Source of the DNA: Proales similis
Taxonomy: Eukaryota; Rotifera; Eurotatoria; Ploima; Proalidae
Reading direction: 5' to 3'
DNA: 64,000 nucleotides
NCBI GenBank assembly: GCA_019059635.1
Contig: JAGVRJ010000002.1
Coordinates: 2,976,001 to 3,040,000 of the forward strand
Position 1 is the first letter of the stretch; each line of letters begins with the position of its first letter. Positions 1-11,429 of this stretch are shown here, in pieces. The translations under genes and the position numbers were made by a program. The notes beneath the pieces were generated by a model that made no database searches, was not told the origin of the DNA, and worked only from the letters and a program-made list of their open reading frames with translations.

Positions 1-1282
1 GAGTCCAGATCGACCGGGAAATTCAGACTTGCCTTGGCTTGCTCAAACTGAAGTTGTCTAAACTCGGCCAGAAGATTCTCTTGCACTTCGCGAGTGTTTC
101 TCACGTTGCCCGTAGACGGATTCGATTTTATGTCGCGCAGCAAGTTGTCCAATTCATCGATCACTTTTCTACAACAATTTTGTGCTCAATTTCGACATTT
201 GTCGAAAATCGGCGATCAAGCTAGATCGATACGAACCGAGCAATTGAAAACTTTTCCTTTGCTTGGGCCACGTCATTCGCTTGAACGTCGAACGCGTCGG
301 TCATTTGACGCCAATGGACCTCCTTTGACTCGGGATTGGCATTTTCATCAAGCGCCCTTCTCAGCGCGGCCCGGTACTTGTTCAGACTTTCGATGGCCAC
401 GTACGAGTTGTTTAGGGCTTCGGACACTTTCAGCTTGACGTCTAGTGCCAGAGATTGAAGCTTATGCTGAAGGGCTTTGGCAACGTTTGAAAGAAGCGCA
501 CAAAATTGAGTTGATCTCTATTCAATCTTCACCTTCAGAAGCAGCTTCTTCCTTTAAGCTATGCTCTTTCATGGTGGCTCGCCAGTCTGTTTCCACTGCG
601 GGCTTGTCGACAGCCACAGTTTCTTTGGGCTGGGCTTGACTCTTGGGCGCCTCTGGCTGTCGAACAGGTTCGCTCGGTTTGGCTGCCGGTTTCTCAATTG
701 GCGCCGCCGCCACCACCGGTTTACTCTCAACAATTGGTCGGAGCTTGGATTCTGGCGCTCTGGGTCAAGTTAATGAGAATTTGATGCCGTTCTCGCTTCA
801 GATCAGATTGGATTTGAGTTACTTGGGCTTGACTTCGCTCTTTGGCGCTTGAATGGCGGGACTATTTGAGCCGTTGAGAATTGAGTCCAAGTACTCGAGG
901 AGCGGGCGAGACTGAGGAACAGATGATTCGAACTGCTTTCGGGCATCAGGATTCAAGGTCACAAATCCGAGGCCAAGAGTGAAACCGGTCACAGCGAGCA
1001 AGGCCATTTTGAAGCCGCGTCCGCCTCCTCCTCGTCCCCCTTGGTAAGAACCGGTCGGACTGGCATTTTGAGTCCCTGCTTGGGCCGGAGAGTCGAACAA
1101 AACGCGACTCGCGCTCAACGATCGAATCGCAAATGACGCATTCTGTTCAAGTGATTAATTGAATTGACCGAGCGCTTTGCGCTTTCAAAAGTCGAACAAG
1201 TTCTTACATTTACTTGGAAGGCGAGTAATTTGCGAGAGCTGGTTGCACGGAAACTTGAGACAAGCATCCACTTCAGAGTCAT
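1..1282 (-). CDS. IMMT: MICOS complex subunit MIC60 (mitofilin), 5' part
   Basis: MIC60 is the inner-membrane core of the MICOS complex, which forms crista junctions. Exon 1 (1214-1282) begins MTLKWMLVSSFRATSSRKLL, a basic, serine-rich, acid-free stretch typical of a mitochondrial targeting sequence, and ends at a GTAAAT donor. Exon 2 (823-1142) carries a glycine-rich segment, a membrane span (MALLAVTGFTLGLGFV) and then NPDARKQFESSVPQSRPLLE, which resembles the family region just after the MIC60 transmembrane helix. Exon 3 (from 759) is Pro/Ala/Lys-rich. Exons 4 and 5 are helical (EALNNSYVAIESLNKYRAAL and onward). The phases 0, 2 and so on agree across the junctions I checked. The frame is still open at base 1, so the C-terminal mitofilin domain lies outside the window. 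The family call rests on the N-terminal layout and is fairly secure. Confidence 0.85.
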
Positions 1283-3844
1283 TTTATTGTGGCCCTAAAT
1301 GAACCGCGTCAAATTTTCTTTAATTTAGCTTTTTTTGAGCGCCTGGTCAGCTATTCGCACATAAATAATTGGCCCCGAACGAGACAAACGAATGCGCAAG
1401 AAAACGCCAGCAAGCAAGTTGCATTGCGATCAGATCGACGCTTCAGCAAGGCTCGAATCAGCATTGCAAATATTTCTTCTATTTATCTCATATCTTCATG
1501 TAGCTAGTTTTCAATTTTCATTTTCAACTTTTTTTCTCTTCTTCCAACCCAAGAGAGAGAGTTTAAGAGGGTTCTGTGGTCAAAGTAGAATAAAGAAAAA
1601 AAAAGTTTGTTTTTTCTTCTCGGGCGATGGGAAACGCCAATTGTTTTGGGTTGATGTGAAAATATTTTCGGCCGTTTAAGGTCAAATGTGTGATATTCGA
1701 GAGTCTATTCAGAGTCGATATGCATTACGGCTTAAATTAGCTACCGTCAATTTAACTGGCTAATGATCGAACAGGCTTGAATTCGGACGAGAGCTCGTAG
1801 ACGTGCGACGACACTTTAAACAATTACTTTGAAATTACTAATTGAGTCGGGTCGACGACCGAGCAATATGATGATGCAGAGACCAGAAACACTGAGAGCC
1901 AGAGAGCGAGTAAAAGGGAGAAAGACCGAGCTAGAAGGAGAGGCAGAGCAATTTGAACTGATTGATAGCAGGGCCAGTTAATTGATGAAAGAACACTTAG
2001 AATCAACTCATCAAGCAATTCTTAACCAGCATCGAGTCCGAGCAGAAATATCAGCATTAGTTACAATTTCAAGTTTAAATGATGCAAGTCTCTGGTCCGC
2101 CCGAGCAGTGCTCTGTTTCGGTACGGCAGCCAAGAATTTGTAGACAGAAGTGGCCTCTTCAGAGATCGGCAAGCATACGCGAGAAATTAGTTGCCGAAGC
2201 AAATTTCATCCTGATCATCGTCGCATCCTGCCTAACCGACGCTCAAACTCTTCTTGCTTGCATTCATGTTCGCCTCTTCTGCATCAGACCATCAATAATT
2301 AATGCTCTCTGATTGATGCGGCCATCGACACATACGTGCCTAAATATTTAACTAAATTGAACGATACGCAACCGGACGAGAGAACAAGAGCAAACAATGT
2401 GTCCTGAGACGTGCTTACGTAAAACAGAGCGATTGACCGCAATTTTAGGGACTCAGGCGTTCCCCAGTGAGCTGCAATGAGGCTCAAATGACAAAAGGGC
2501 TAATTTGTTGTCCCGCTTCGATTCAACTGTTCTAAATCGTCTTGACTTTTCAGGCCATTCGTAGGCTTCACTTAAAGCCAGATTTGAATGCAAGTGTGTG
2601 TCGCTAATGTTTTCATTATCAACTCGGTCAAGTGTTAATCCAACTGCAACCGCTTTTAGCCTCAATTCGCCGAACCAAATGAATTGAGTAAACATTTTCG
2701 ACTTTTTTTTATTGTGAAGCGAACCCATAGCGAGTAAATCGATATTTTTCCTCTTTCTTCACGTTTACTGCTGCTTCATCAGTCAGTCATCATGCTGGCA
2801 GAACAACATCCTTCGCTTGCCAAACAACTCGGGCCCCCGTTTGCTTTAATTAAATTAGAGAGTTTTCTTTCTTCTGTGTATAACAATCGGCACACATTGT
2901 TGATTCGGCTGTTTGTCTGTAAATTTGCATTTGAATAACATCTTGATGCAAAAATCGTTTTCATTCGATTTGTTCCGATGTAATCAACGCGGAAAAATGC
3001 TTAATAACCAAATCACCGCCGCCGCCATCATCATCATAACAGTTTAAACAAAAAGGGGAAAACAGGACCAGTTTGCCGTCGATTTTCGCTATTAACTCAA
3101 TCAGGAGTCTCGGTTATGCAGAACGAGCATTCGACAGGCAACAATTTCACTCCAAGTTTGGGCGAGTCGCCATCGCGGCCGCCTTCATTTTGACCATTGG
3201 TCGATTGATTTGACAATTGAAGCTCGATGCTAATTATTCGTCTGATTTTCAGGCAATTGTTTTCATTCGATTTTCCGGTCCGGTTAAACGAGTTGAGGGA
3301 GCAGATCGACACTCGACAACAAGCACTATGGTCGCGCCGGCCATACCAGCGGTGGCGGCGGCATCACTGCTCGTTTTAATAACTTTGTCACTTGTGTTAA
3401 TTAAAACAGAGGAAGGGAGAAGAGAGGACGTTAGTGCTCGCCATCGCCGCCTATTTGTCTCTGTGTGTGAGTGAGTGTCCAGACGAGATCGGACCGCTCT
3501 TTTCGCTTGCTTTTGCCGTATGACTGCACAAACAGAAACACGAATGAGAAAATGAAAGCGAAAAGCTAATTTGAATAGAGTCGTTGTGGTTGCTCGATTC
3601 GATCTGATGACTTGGCAGTTTTTGCATTCGCGCAACACTTCCAATTCTTTTATTATTGGCTCAATCTAATCAAAACACTTGACTGACACAACTGTTCGCT
3701 TGACCGCTTGTCAATCGCCTACTTGAATAGATCAAGACGCAACCAGATTAGCCACCAAAATTTGCTCTTTCACTTCATTCTCTGTTCCGATTTTATTCTA
3801 GTTCGCGTCACCCTAGGCGCTTTCAGATGGACTGAGCAAGCAAA
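1283..3844. other. intergenic region between divergent MIC60 and the LEV-9-like gene
   Basis: These 2.5 kb separate two head-to-head genes. I see only short open frames without family resemblance or convincing splice phases, A/T homopolymers (for example near 1600 and 2700) and a short CAT run near 3025. It presumably holds both promoters, but no specific element could be named. Confidence 0.6.
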
Positions 3845-6800
3845 ATGAAAAGTCCGAGTCAAAAGTCAATCTTATCAGCTCTCTGCTTGTTGGCGCTCTT
3901 CCTGCCACTCACCACTTCGGCCTTTGATTACTCTACGCCAGTGTGGCCCTATCGCCTTTTCAATCGTGACTTGGGTAAGTCAGCTTCGGCTGGGCGTCTT
4001 TCGTCTGAAAAAACAAAAGAACAAAGAAAAAAACCAACTCTACCACTTGACAGATAATCGCTATCGGCACACGAGCTACGGCCAAGTGGAGAATTGCGGC
4101 AAACGAAAGCGCAACATTGAAAATCGCAAATGCTTCAGAAGTTGTCAAACAGACGAGGACTGCAAAGGCAAGAAGAGGCGTTGCCTGTGCGACGGCGAAT
4201 GCGGAATGTCTTGCGTTAAAGTCAGTAAGTAGACAGGCAGCTAACCATTGGCCGATTTGTTCAAATTTTCTTAATAAAAACCTATTTAAAGAAACCTCGT
4301 GCGCGCTGGTCGAGAGTTTCAGAAATGGCAAAGCAACCTACCATCCGGACAACTATTTCGGCAGCAAATTAATTTACGAGTGCGATCCTGGCTACACATT
4401 GGTCGGCAATAAAGTTCGCGTCTGCGAGGGTGACGGCTGGTGGTCAGGACTGAGTCCCGTTTGCGTTCGAGAGGGTTGGCATTTTAATTGGGCCCACAGT
4501 TTGTTGAGAGTCACTTAACCGGGTTACTGTTTAGTATTTTGCTCGAGCCCTCCTCAGCTCGACAACGCCATACCCAACATAAAAGTCAGCAACTACTCGC
4601 AATACAAAATTGGCACCCAAGTCGAATACAACTGTGACATTGGCTTCAGAAGCTCGACTCCCAACAACCGAATCGTCTGCACAGAATACGGCACTTGGTC
4701 CGAACTCAACTTTGCCTGTCAAAGTAAGTCAGCTTGTCTTCTTTCAAGTTCGTGTTGGCGCGAGCTCACCTGTGACAGGAATAAGCTGCGGAGAGCCTGA
4801 GCCGATCCAGAACGGAATAGTCAAAGCCAACGACCATTTCTACTTGAGCGTGGTCGAGTACCGCTGCTTGCCTGGCTATTTTTTTGCAGCCGGAGACTTT
4901 CTTCGCGAATGCACGCTCAACGGCCATTGGTCGGGGGTGAAAGGCTCCTGCCAGCGTAAGCGACATTCTCTTTCTGGTTTTAATTTTTTTTTCACTCAAA
5001 TTTTGACTCGTTCAGCTGTCGATTGTGGTGAGCCGCCTGCGGTTGAGAATGCAGTGGTAATAGCCAACTCGACTCAGTTCGGATCGCTGGTCAATTACAA
5101 ATGTGTGAATGATCGCTTCTGGCTGAACAAGTTCGACTCGGTCGCTCGATGCCAGGCCAGTGGGCAGTGGACACCAGTAACAGCCAAATGCATTGGTAAG
5201 TCATCGGGTAGCACGCAATACACTTTGAAGCGCTTTAACTCATTTTGAAAATTAGAAAAAACCTGCTCGCTTAACCTTGATCAGCTTGTGGATCCACTTT
5301 TCATTCAATCATCTTCATCGGCCGAGTCCCTTCGAGCAACTTATTCGATAGGCAGCGAAATAAGATTCGCATGCAAGCCAGGCTACCGTCTGGCTGGCTC
5401 GGAAACAATAAGCTGCAAAGCAGAGCAATACCAAGGAGCGTGGAGCCAATCTATTCCTTCATGCGTTCGAGGTAAATAAGCCAGTTTGGCTCAAATTCCC
5501 TTGAATAAACCATTTACTGTCAAATTAGAACTCTACTGCCCTGAATTGAGCCAACCGTCAGTGGGCAAAATGACCTACAGCCAGCCAGCAGTCGAGAACA
5601 AGTATGAGATCGGCGCGAGTGCAGAGCTCATTTGCCCGCCAGGTTTTCTTGTAGCCGGCTCTCAGCGAAGAACTTGCAGACGAGAAGAACCAGAAGCCGT
5701 ATGGAGTGGACAGGCGGCGAGCTGCTTCAGAGCGACACTGAGCTCAACAGAGAGCTCCAAATTCATTGGCCAACAGGCAGACTGTCCGCTGAATCCATCG
5801 TCGATCACGATGATCTTTGCCGATTCAACTCTCGATCACAAAAGTCTGGACGAATACGAGTTCTTGAATATAAATCTCGGTCAGACGATTGAAAACGGCC
5901 ACTTGCTGACCTACAAGTGCAAAAACGAGCCCACGGCTGGCGAGCATCTTGGCAAGTGTCTAAACGGAAGCATTTACATGCAGAGAAAATGCCAGAATCT
6001 GATGAAATGTAACAAGCTGCTGTGAGCATTTCGCGTCTTCTTCTTAACTTAATGCATTTTCGCCAAGTCCTCAAGTCTTGCGGTCCGCCGCCAAAAATCA
6101 ACAACGGCTACAACAAGTTCGGCTCGCTCGCACACGGCAGCAAGGCGCTCTACGAGTGCTTCAATGGATTTAAAATAACCGACGGCGACGAGCGGCTAAT
6201 TTGTGTCAATGGCGACTGGAGCGGAGTGGTTCCGATTTGCTCTGCAGGTAAGTACTTTCAAGCGTTTTGGCGTCGGCCATCAAGCTTAACGTTGAATGTT
6301 ATAGTGAACTGCGGATTTCCCGGAATTCTCGAGAACGGCCAAGTGTTTTACATTGGAGCACATTCCGAATACTTGTACCAGCCGTACATGAACAACGTAG
6401 GCCAGAATCGTCAAATTCGCTACGAATGCAACAAGGGCTTTCGGCTCGAGGGCCCGAACGGATCGACATGCGTGAACGGCAAATGGAAGCCCAGCTTTCA
6501 ACTTGTCGCCTGCAAAAGAGGTCACCATTTGGCAACTATTGCGCCCACAAACTCCTAATTCGGTTTGACTTTCAGATTTGACATTTGACATGAAAGTAGA
6601 GAAACAAGGCGACCGAATAGTTTTGCTGAAAAAGTACCAAATGAGCAATCCATACGCCGAGGCGAATGAGCTCGGTCGCCAAGACGAAAGCAGTGAAATG
6701 GAAATGACCGTGGGAGTTAATCCAATGCGCAGGATGAGGCGTTTGCGGCGTCTGCGCAAAGGCAAGCCAGCAATCGCTAGATACAGATGGCGTATGCGAC

Positions 6801-6856
6801 GGCTCAGAAATCAGAGTCCCCTGCTTCTCAACAGGTTGAAGAAATGCGCTTCTTAA
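3845..6856 (+). CDS. secreted WAP + sushi (CCP) scaffold protein, LEV-9-like
   Basis: This is a predicted extracellular protein of about 780 residues. Exon 1 (3845-3974) encodes a clear signal peptide (LSALCLLALFLPLTTSA). Exon 2 (4054-4224) encodes an eight-cysteine WAP-like knot (CGKRKRNIENRKCFRSC onward, ending CGMSCVK). Nine CCP/sushi modules follow, mostly one per exon. Most show the four-Cys pattern with a Trp before the last Cys; the seventh (about 5770-5990) lacks that Trp. The last exon is a tail ending in a very basic block (RRMRRLRRLRKGKPAIARYR). The stop is at 6854-6856 and an AATAAA lies at about 6915. Known: nematode LEV-9 has a WAP domain plus eight CCPs, and it clusters acetylcholine receptors after C-terminal processing. 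Inferred: the same architecture and basic tail suggest a synaptic scaffold here. Other CCP adhesion proteins remain possible. Confidence 0.75.
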
Positions 6857-7033
6857 TTTTGCCACAGAACATATTCCCAATCCTGCAGCCTGTCTCAGCC
6901 AAGTCATTGTTGTAGAATAAAGATACGTCACACTGATTGATAATGAATGCGCTGCTTCACAATCTAGTTTCGTTTGTTTATTATTTTGAATTTAGAGCGG
7001 CGTTTCGGCTAACTGTTTGCAAGTGCAGGCAAT

Positions 7034-8925
7034 TCACTGTTGACGCATCAAAAGCCAACTGATGATGAACGCCAACAAGGCGACTACTAAAGCGATTACG
7101 TACAATTGGCCTTTACCCATTCAAACTAATTTAGAGGACTGCTTGCGTTTTAGACAGTTAAATTAATGTGCAACCGTTTGACTTCTCCTGATGAGCTGAG
7201 CCTCTTCTGGATGGATTTTGCAAGTTGTTGGCCGAACTCATCGAGCTCATTGCATCGCTAGTTTCGGCCAGATCGGCTGAATCACATCGTTTCAAGTCGG
7301 CTGGCGAACATTTCAAATCTATTTTGGCACAAGTTTTTGGCAGTTATTCACTTACGAGGCAGATCTTCGACGTAAACAATTTCACAGTTTTTATCCTCAA
7401 CGTCCAGTCCAAGCATTTCGGCGATTCGCTCCTTGATGTCTGAATCGTTCTCGTCCGGGAACATGTAATCACCGATGACGAGATATGTGTCAGAGTTGAG
7501 TTTCAAGTTGGCGTGCACACGATTGGGCGTCTGGTAGAATTCCTCGATGGACGACTCGTCGTTTGCTTTAGGTCAAATTTGTAAAATAGAAAGAGAGAGA
7601 GAGAGAGCATCTTAATAGAGAGAAAATTACAAACCGTTTGGATCGAATATCTGAGATTCACCGATTATGTCTTTGCGAGCGTCCAGGTCCTCGACCAAAA
7701 GTCGAATTCGCGCGTTCATGCTTCTCATCAGATCATAGACAAGAAGCTTCTTCAGCCGCTTGACACTCGTTGATTTCAAGGTGATCACAGCCAAACTGCA
7801 CACGCCCCTCAGCTCATAGGTGGAGTCCATCTCGACTCCGTCTTTATTTGATTTTGCCGTTTTCTCTTCTTTAGTGCGCACATTCGACAAGTTCTCAAGC
7901 AAGACGCAGTCAAGCGACTTGTTTGCCGAGCAGAGCTCGCTCAGCGGCTTATTCTCATCGCTTAGTTGGTTGTCGATCAGCAACTTGTACTTTTCCTCTC
8001 TGAACTGCTCGCCGACATCGAAAGCGCCCTGCAGGTCAAATGAGAAATGAGAAAAATCAAGTATCCGAGCGTGGACTGTCAACGTACGCAAAAGTCTTCT
8101 TTTAATAAATAATTTGACTTGACGTTGGGTGCGTGAAATATCGAGTAGAGACGAATGCTGCTGTTTATCTGAACGAACTGATCTCTGAGCAAATTGGACA
8201 CAACCTTGATCTCACACGAGCTCAGCTGACTGCCTTCCTTGCTCATGTCAAGTGCTTTCATGTTCACGCTGACCGATCGAGGAAGGGGCTCGGTTAATCT
8301 TGAATGTTCTCATCTTCTTCTAAAATTTGATTTTACTTTTTCGACGCGCTGTCAACTAAGAACAGGAGCCGTTCTCTATTGGCCTTCATTTGTGTATAAT
8401 ACTCGAACGATTCAATTGACTGGAAAAGCTGTGTGAGCAGCTGAGGCGAAATATCGATTTAGAACAGAGCGAGTTTAGATCGAGACAGATTGCTTGCTTA
8501 CTTGCTTTGAGAGTCGAGGTGTCTTGTCGACTGTGAAAATGCCCAAGATGTCCATGCCGCCGATTAGAATGTCGTGCACCTGATTGTTGACGAATGATAT
8601 TCATGTGAGAGTCAAGAAAGGGGCAGAGTGCAATGCCTGAAGAGCGTGGTTAATTATCCAGTCGAAATCAATGCCGTCCTGGCCGGGCTCTGCTTCGTCG
8701 CCCGATTCCGATTTGTTGGGAGTGCGCACAACGTGAAATATGTAGTCGCTCGCTGCGTCAATCTGCTCAACGCTTAAGACTTGGTGCAGAGCCAAGAGCA
8801 AGCATCAAAGTACTCACAGTGCCGATCAAAAGTCCGGTGCTTGAATGCTGCTCGGGTTTGAATTCGGCGAGCAATTGTTTGAGGCGCTCGTTAGCCAAGC
8901 CGTCGATATGAATGGTCTTGACCAT
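7034..8925 (-). CDS. ODR4: ODR-4 homologue, ER tail-anchored GPCR-maturation factor
   Basis: ODR-4 is an ER membrane protein that helps odorant and other GPCRs fold and reach cilia in nematodes; it works with the UFSP2/ODR-8 protease. The start at 8925 gives MVKTIHIDGLANERLKQLLA and then GLLIGT, the family's opening followed by its 'GLLIG' strand. Later exons carry DYIFHVVRTPNKSE, ILIGGMDILGIFTVDKTPR (matching the family's GG.L.LGVF stretch), RGVCSLAVITLKSTSVK, and YLVIGDYMFPDENDSDIKER (matching the CDYKF-DES segment). The last exon joins in phase across an intron ending near 7117 to give GQLYVIALVVALLAFIISWL, a C-terminal tail anchor followed by LMRQQ and the stop. An intron near 7600 contains a short GA repeat. 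The gene is complete and lies tail-to-tail with the LEV-9-like gene. Confidence 0.88.
7591..7608. repeat. short (GA)n repeat in an ODR4 intron
   Basis: An alternating G/A run visible inside the intron. No function is implied. Confidence 0.7.
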
Positions 8926-9303
8926 TTTTGACCTGTGCGCGTCTCTGCAAGACGGTAATCGAAAGCTGCAAATATGAAAACAAAACGTCGAAAGTTTGAA
9001 ATTTTCCTTATCAAACAGACACGCAAGTATTGAAAGGTGATGAAGACTATGAACGACAAACGAGAGACAAGTTATAGACCAGCGACGAAGCAGCGAGCAA
9101 GCGATCGTCGTTCGCGTTATGTTGGTTTAGCACTCGATGTTTTGAAATAATTTTGCATTAGAATTAGCCGAATTCTGTTGCATGAAATATGCTCGTTCCT
9201 ATGCTTGTTGCTCATCGCATTCGATTATTTTTGCAAAGCATCAGAATAGAATAATCGAGCAAAAGGACAAGAGAAGCGCAGTTGCGAACAAATAAACAGA
9301 AGA
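8926..9303. promoter_or_regulatory. shared divergent 5' region of ODR4 and KCMF1
   Basis: The two start codons face away from each other across 378 bp with no coding potential, so both core promoters are expected here. I see no clear TATA box or named motif. The call rests on gene layout only. Confidence 0.5.
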
Positions 9304-10661
9304 ATGGCCTCAATTCACGAAGGTAAGGAGAGACAGCCAACGTTTGTGTGAGTCTGATGAAACGATATTGCTCGCCACTAAGGTGTGAGTTGCGACGCTT
9401 GTATGAAGAGCAACTTCTCCGGCAAGCGATACAAGTGTCTGATTTGCTACGACTTTGATCTGTGCAGTGACTGCTACCACTCGTCGATATCGGGCCCGAG
9501 CGCAAACCGGCCCGAGTCGGCCACCGAGGTCAAAAGCGCGTTTGTCAACAAAAACAATCACCTGAGTTCGCACGCGATGCAATGCATATTGTCCAAGAGC
9601 GACAGAGACTTGTACTTTGGCGCTGGTGTCAGCGATCTGCTCGAGCAATATTCGTTCACTTGTCCTCTGTGCGGCAAAATAGGCTTTAACGAGAGCTCGC
9701 TGTGTCAGCACGTCGCACACCAGCACAAGAGCAGTGACGAGGCACACTCGGCTGAGGTCGTCTGTCCCGTTTGTGCAGTTCTGCCTCCAGTGGGCGGCGA
9801 TCCGAATATTTTAACTGACGATCTACTGCATCACTTGAACACCGAGCACGCCGGCAGAAGCTCCGAGTCCGAGAGCTCTTGGCTAAGCGCGGGAAGCAAT
9901 CTGTCTGCCCAGCCAGGCTCCACTCTCCGCTTCCCGAGACGTTTAAATTATTCAAACAATCCGTTTCGAGCATCGGCCGGCTCGGGCACATCGTCGCGCG
10001 CTTCGGCCGGGGCTAATCCGAGTCGTTATTCGTTTCAGTTCGGAAATAGCGCCAATGTTCTCTCATCGGGCATCAACTTGTCCAGTGGCTTGTCTTCGTT
10101 TATGCGCAACGTGAGCAGTCAGAGCAGCGACTCGAACGCCTCGCTCGATCCGATTGCCGAGCTGCTCTCACAACTGACCGGAATACGTCGATCGAACGCG
10201 TTCTCGTCCGGTTCACAAGGCAACGCGCATCTCCATCAGCTTCACGCTCAGCTATCGCGCGAACGGGATAGCCTTCAGCAGCAAACGCTGCCGCTGCTCT
10301 CCTCTCGCCACCAAACGCAACTGTTTCATTCTGTTTCAAGCGACTCTAAGCAGCCCGCATCAAATGCGCAACAGCAAGCCAACGGCGAAGCTCTGGTCAG
10401 CTCTGCTCTAGATTTGCCGAGCAATTTTCTTCTCAAGCCAGCTCCGGAAAACGCTCGTGACTCGAGATTTCTGTTGTCCAAGTAAGTCGAGAGTTGAATT
10501 TCGATTGTTAATCGATTGTTAAAAGCCTGCACACGTTCAGATACGATTACGATCGACTGGAGCCTGCTGAGTCGACCGCAAGCAAAATGACAAGTGCGAG
10601 CCAATCTCTGTTCGTCAACGAGCTGCTGCTGGCTGTCATGCTCGCTTCAACTCAAGTCTGA
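9304..10661 (+). CDS. KCMF1: E3 ubiquitin ligase KCMF1
   Basis: KCMF1 is a cytosolic E3 ubiquitin ligase of the UBR4 pathway. Exon 1 (9304-9322) encodes MASIHE and stops at GTAAGG. Exon 2 (from 9383) continues in phase with GVSCDACMKSNFSGKRYKC and LICYDFDLCSDCYHS, a ZZ-type zinc finger matching the family N-terminus. Next come the MQCILSKSDRDLYFG segment and two C2H2-like fingers (FTCPLCGKIGFNESSLCQH; VVCPVCAVLP with the GGDPN loop). A Ser/Gln-rich linker follows, then the family signature LDPIAELLSQLTGIRRSNAF and the C-terminal SLFVNELLLAVML from a second short exon (about 10541-10661). The gene is complete, with an AATAAA near 10764. The product is about 395 residues, close to the usual size. 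Confidence 0.93.
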
Positions 10662-10852
10662 GCACTCACATTACCGAATTTTGGCAGAGTACAAAATTTT
10701 ATAACCCCAATTTGATTGCCTGAGCCGATCGATGTCTTACTTTTTTTTTAAAACATTGACGTGAATAAATTGTATATCACAAGCGATATTCGATTCGACT
10801 GACTTATTCAAAACAGTCGGCGAGCACTGAATAGCCAGTGAACGCCCAACAC

Positions 10853-10858
<6 letters not shown>

Positions 10859-10883
<25 letters not shown>
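10859..10883. repeat. (AG)n microsatellite
   Basis: A pure alternating A/G run about 25 nt long, in the spacer between KCMF1 and the small membrane-protein gene. Confidence 0.9.
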
Positions 10884-11009
10884 TAGCGAGAAAGGGGAGG
10901 CCAACTGTGAAGAGACAATAAAGACAACCCAAGAGAACGGGAGAGGGAGCGAAAGCATCTGCGAATAAGATAAGATAAGAATACATGATGCAGTCTGAGG
11001 GCATTGGCA

Positions 11010-11399
11010 ATGACGAAGATAGCTTTCTACTCGAATAAGTTGGAGTCAGTTGGAAACGAGAGAGAGCAAAAGAGAATGCGAAATGAGACACTTGGCTACT
11101 ACAGTTTTCAGAATCCGAACTACGAATTCGAATTTCGACTAGATGACGATCAACATGATCACGGCATTGGATTGGGCATGGGAGAGGCAGAAACGAGCAA
11201 GAAACGCCGCTATTGGCTCCTGTGCGGTCGAGTGATCACATTCTCGGACGAGAGCCGTGCCAAGTTTAAACAGTCCATGTTCATGCTCAGACCGTTTTTA
11301 ATTTTGTTGTTGTTGATCTTTATTCTTGTATTTGTGTTTCGCATTGATTTCTTTATAACGCACGAAAGTGACATTCGTGACGAAGAGATCGTACCTTGA
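11010..11399 (+). CDS. hypothetical small membrane protein, 129 residues
   Basis: I do not recognise this gene. A single exon from the ATG at 11010 gives an acidic, charged N-terminal part (for example RLDDDQHDHGIGLGMGEAE), a basic patch (SKKRRYW), and near the C-terminus one strong membrane span (FLILLLLIFILVFVF) followed by a short acidic tail (DIRDEEIVP). This resembles a tail-anchored or type II single-pass protein. The stop overlaps an AATAAA at 11399-11404, which supports a transcript end here. Two earlier ATGs (10985 and 10988) lie in another frame with a short peptide. It converges on SENP8 with only about 30 bp between the stops. It could be a lineage-specific gene. Confidence 0.55.
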   Translation: MTKIAFYSNKLESVGNEREQKRMRNETLGYYSFQNPNYEFEFRLDDDQHDHGIGLGMGEAETSKKRRYWLLCGRVITFSDESRAKFKQSMFMLRPFLILLLLIFILVFVFRIDFFITHESDIRDEEIVP

Positions 11400-11429
11400 A
11401 TAAATACAACACCGAGTGCAGCTCCTCTT

